Assembly: GCA_030038765.1 (NCBI GenBank)
Contig: JASHRA010000063.1
Span: forward strand, 1 to 5,160
Length of the DNA: 5,160 bases
Direction of reading: 5' to 3'
From: Candidatus Dormiibacterota bacterium
GTDB lineage: Bacteria > Chloroflexota > Dormibacteria > Aeolococcales > Bog-877
Below, one piece after another: positions 4,675 to 5,160 of the stretch. Each line of letters opens with the position of its first letter. The first letter of the stretch is position 1. A model generated the notes under the pieces. The model saw only the letters and a list, made by a program, of their open reading frames with translations. It ran no database searches and was not told the origin of the DNA. The position numbers and the translations under genes are program-made.

Positions 4675-5160
4675 ATGACCCGCTCCCAGCTCTTCAGCTT
4701 CCCCAACCCCGTCAACGACCTGGCGGCCCGGACGGTGGCAGCCGGGGTGGTGGTGATCGGGCTGACCGCCATCCTGGCCCAGCTGCCCTGGCTCTCGGCG
4801 CTGCTGGCCGCCGGCTTCCTGGCCCGGGTCGCCACCGGGCCCACGCTCAGCCCCCTGGGCCAGCTGGCGACGCGCGTCGTGGCCCCGCGCCTGGGCCCGC
4901 CCCGGCCGGTGCCGGGACCGCCCAAGCGCTTCGCCCAGGCGATGGGCGCCACCCTCACCGTGACCGCGACCATCACCTACTTCGCGCTCGGGCTGACCGT
5001 CGTCACCTACGTCCTGCTCGGGGCCGTGGTCCTGGCCGCCACCCTGGAGTCCGCCTTCGGGCTCTGCATCGGCTGCCGCCTCTTCGCCGGCCTGATCCGC
5101 CTGGGCGTGATCCCGGAGAGCGTCTGTGAGGCCTGCGCCGACATCCACGGCCCGGTGGCG
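4675..5160 (+). CDS. DUF4395 family integral membrane protein, continues past edge
   Basis: The 162 visible codons run open to the window end, so the C-terminus is missing or short. The protein matches the DUF4395 pattern. FPNPVNDLAARTVAAG is at residues 9-24, a hydrophobic pair of helices at about 21-50, TGPTLSPLGQLATRVVAPRL at 54-73, the loop GPPKRFAQAMGA at 81-92, and two further helices at about 91-124. It ends in a Cys-rich part with CIGC at 131-134 and CEAC at 151-154. About four membrane segments are expected. The function of the family is not established. The two CxxC pairs could be redox-active or bind metal, and from memory relatives often sit near thioredoxin or sulfurtransferase genes, which would be off the right edge here. 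The ATG at 4675 is supported by the conserved FPNPVN near the N-terminus and by the adjoining promoter-like hexamer. Confidence 0.85.
   Translation, partial: MTRSQLFSFPNPVNDLAARTVAAGVVVIGLTAILAQLPWLSALLAAGFLARVATGPTLSPLGQLATRVVAPRLGPPRPVPGPPKRFAQAMGATLTVTATITYFALGLTVVTYVLLGAVVLAATLESAFGLCIGCRLFAGLIRLGVIPESVCEACADIHGPVA

Noticed and set aside
3623..4678. 351-residue rightward open frame opposite the methyltransferase
   Set aside because: Antisense to a gene with all class I methyltransferase motifs; its composition is biased to Gly, Val, Ala and Gln and it has no recognisable fold.
4534..5148. 204-residue leftward open frame opposite the DUF4395 gene
   Set aside because: The opposite strand encodes a conserved DUF4395 pattern; this frame is Gly, Gln, Asp and Arg rich and would also cross the divergent promoter.
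1..5160. Defence system, CRISPR, mobile element or toxin-antitoxin pair
   Set aside because: All genes have ordinary metabolic, transport or membrane families; no repeats with spacers, transposase, nuclease or attachment-site features are visible.

Overview
The window looks like chromosomal DNA of a very GC-rich bacterium. By eye GC is well above 70%, third codon positions are nearly all G or C, and the complementary strand is full of long spurious open frames. Two adjacent genes belong to the split-barrel PPOX class assigned to deazaflavin F420 use. Those families are common in Actinomycetota and also occur in other GC-rich lineages such as Chloroflexota and Candidatus Dormibacterota. I place the source in that broad group and cannot go lower. 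No tRNA, rRNA, CRISPR array, insertion sequence or phage gene is visible, and no stretch over 300 bases lacks a gene.

Six genes read leftward. In transcription order they are a SAM-dependent methyltransferase (4576-3773), a 12-segment MFS transporter resembling fosmidomycin-resistance exporters (3718-2462), an Rv0121-type PPOX protein (2465-2034), an Rv1155-type PPOX protein (1985-1581), a proline-iminopeptidase-like alpha/beta hydrolase (1538-690) and a ribokinase cut by the left edge (643-1). The transporter stop and the first PPOX start overlap by four bases. The other gaps are 42 to 54 bases, so a shared leftward transcript is plausible. Some gaps also hold possible -10 elements or GC-rich hairpins, so internal starts and partial stops are possible.

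At the right edge a DUF4395 membrane protein reads rightward (4675 to beyond 5160). It diverges from the methyltransferase across a 98-base intergenic region. That region has a -10-like hexamer six bases before the ATG, consistent with leaderless transcription, and two short inverted repeats that could be operators.

No single pathway links the genes. The tightest unit is the transporter plus the two deazaflavin-type proteins, which suggests efflux and reduction of a small molecule, but the substrate cannot be read from the sequence. I do not see a clearly novel system. The most checkable oddities are a hydrolase lacking its usual catalytic Asp, a ribokinase with no good start codon behind a perfect 10-bp hairpin, and the pairing of two different PPOX families with one transporter.
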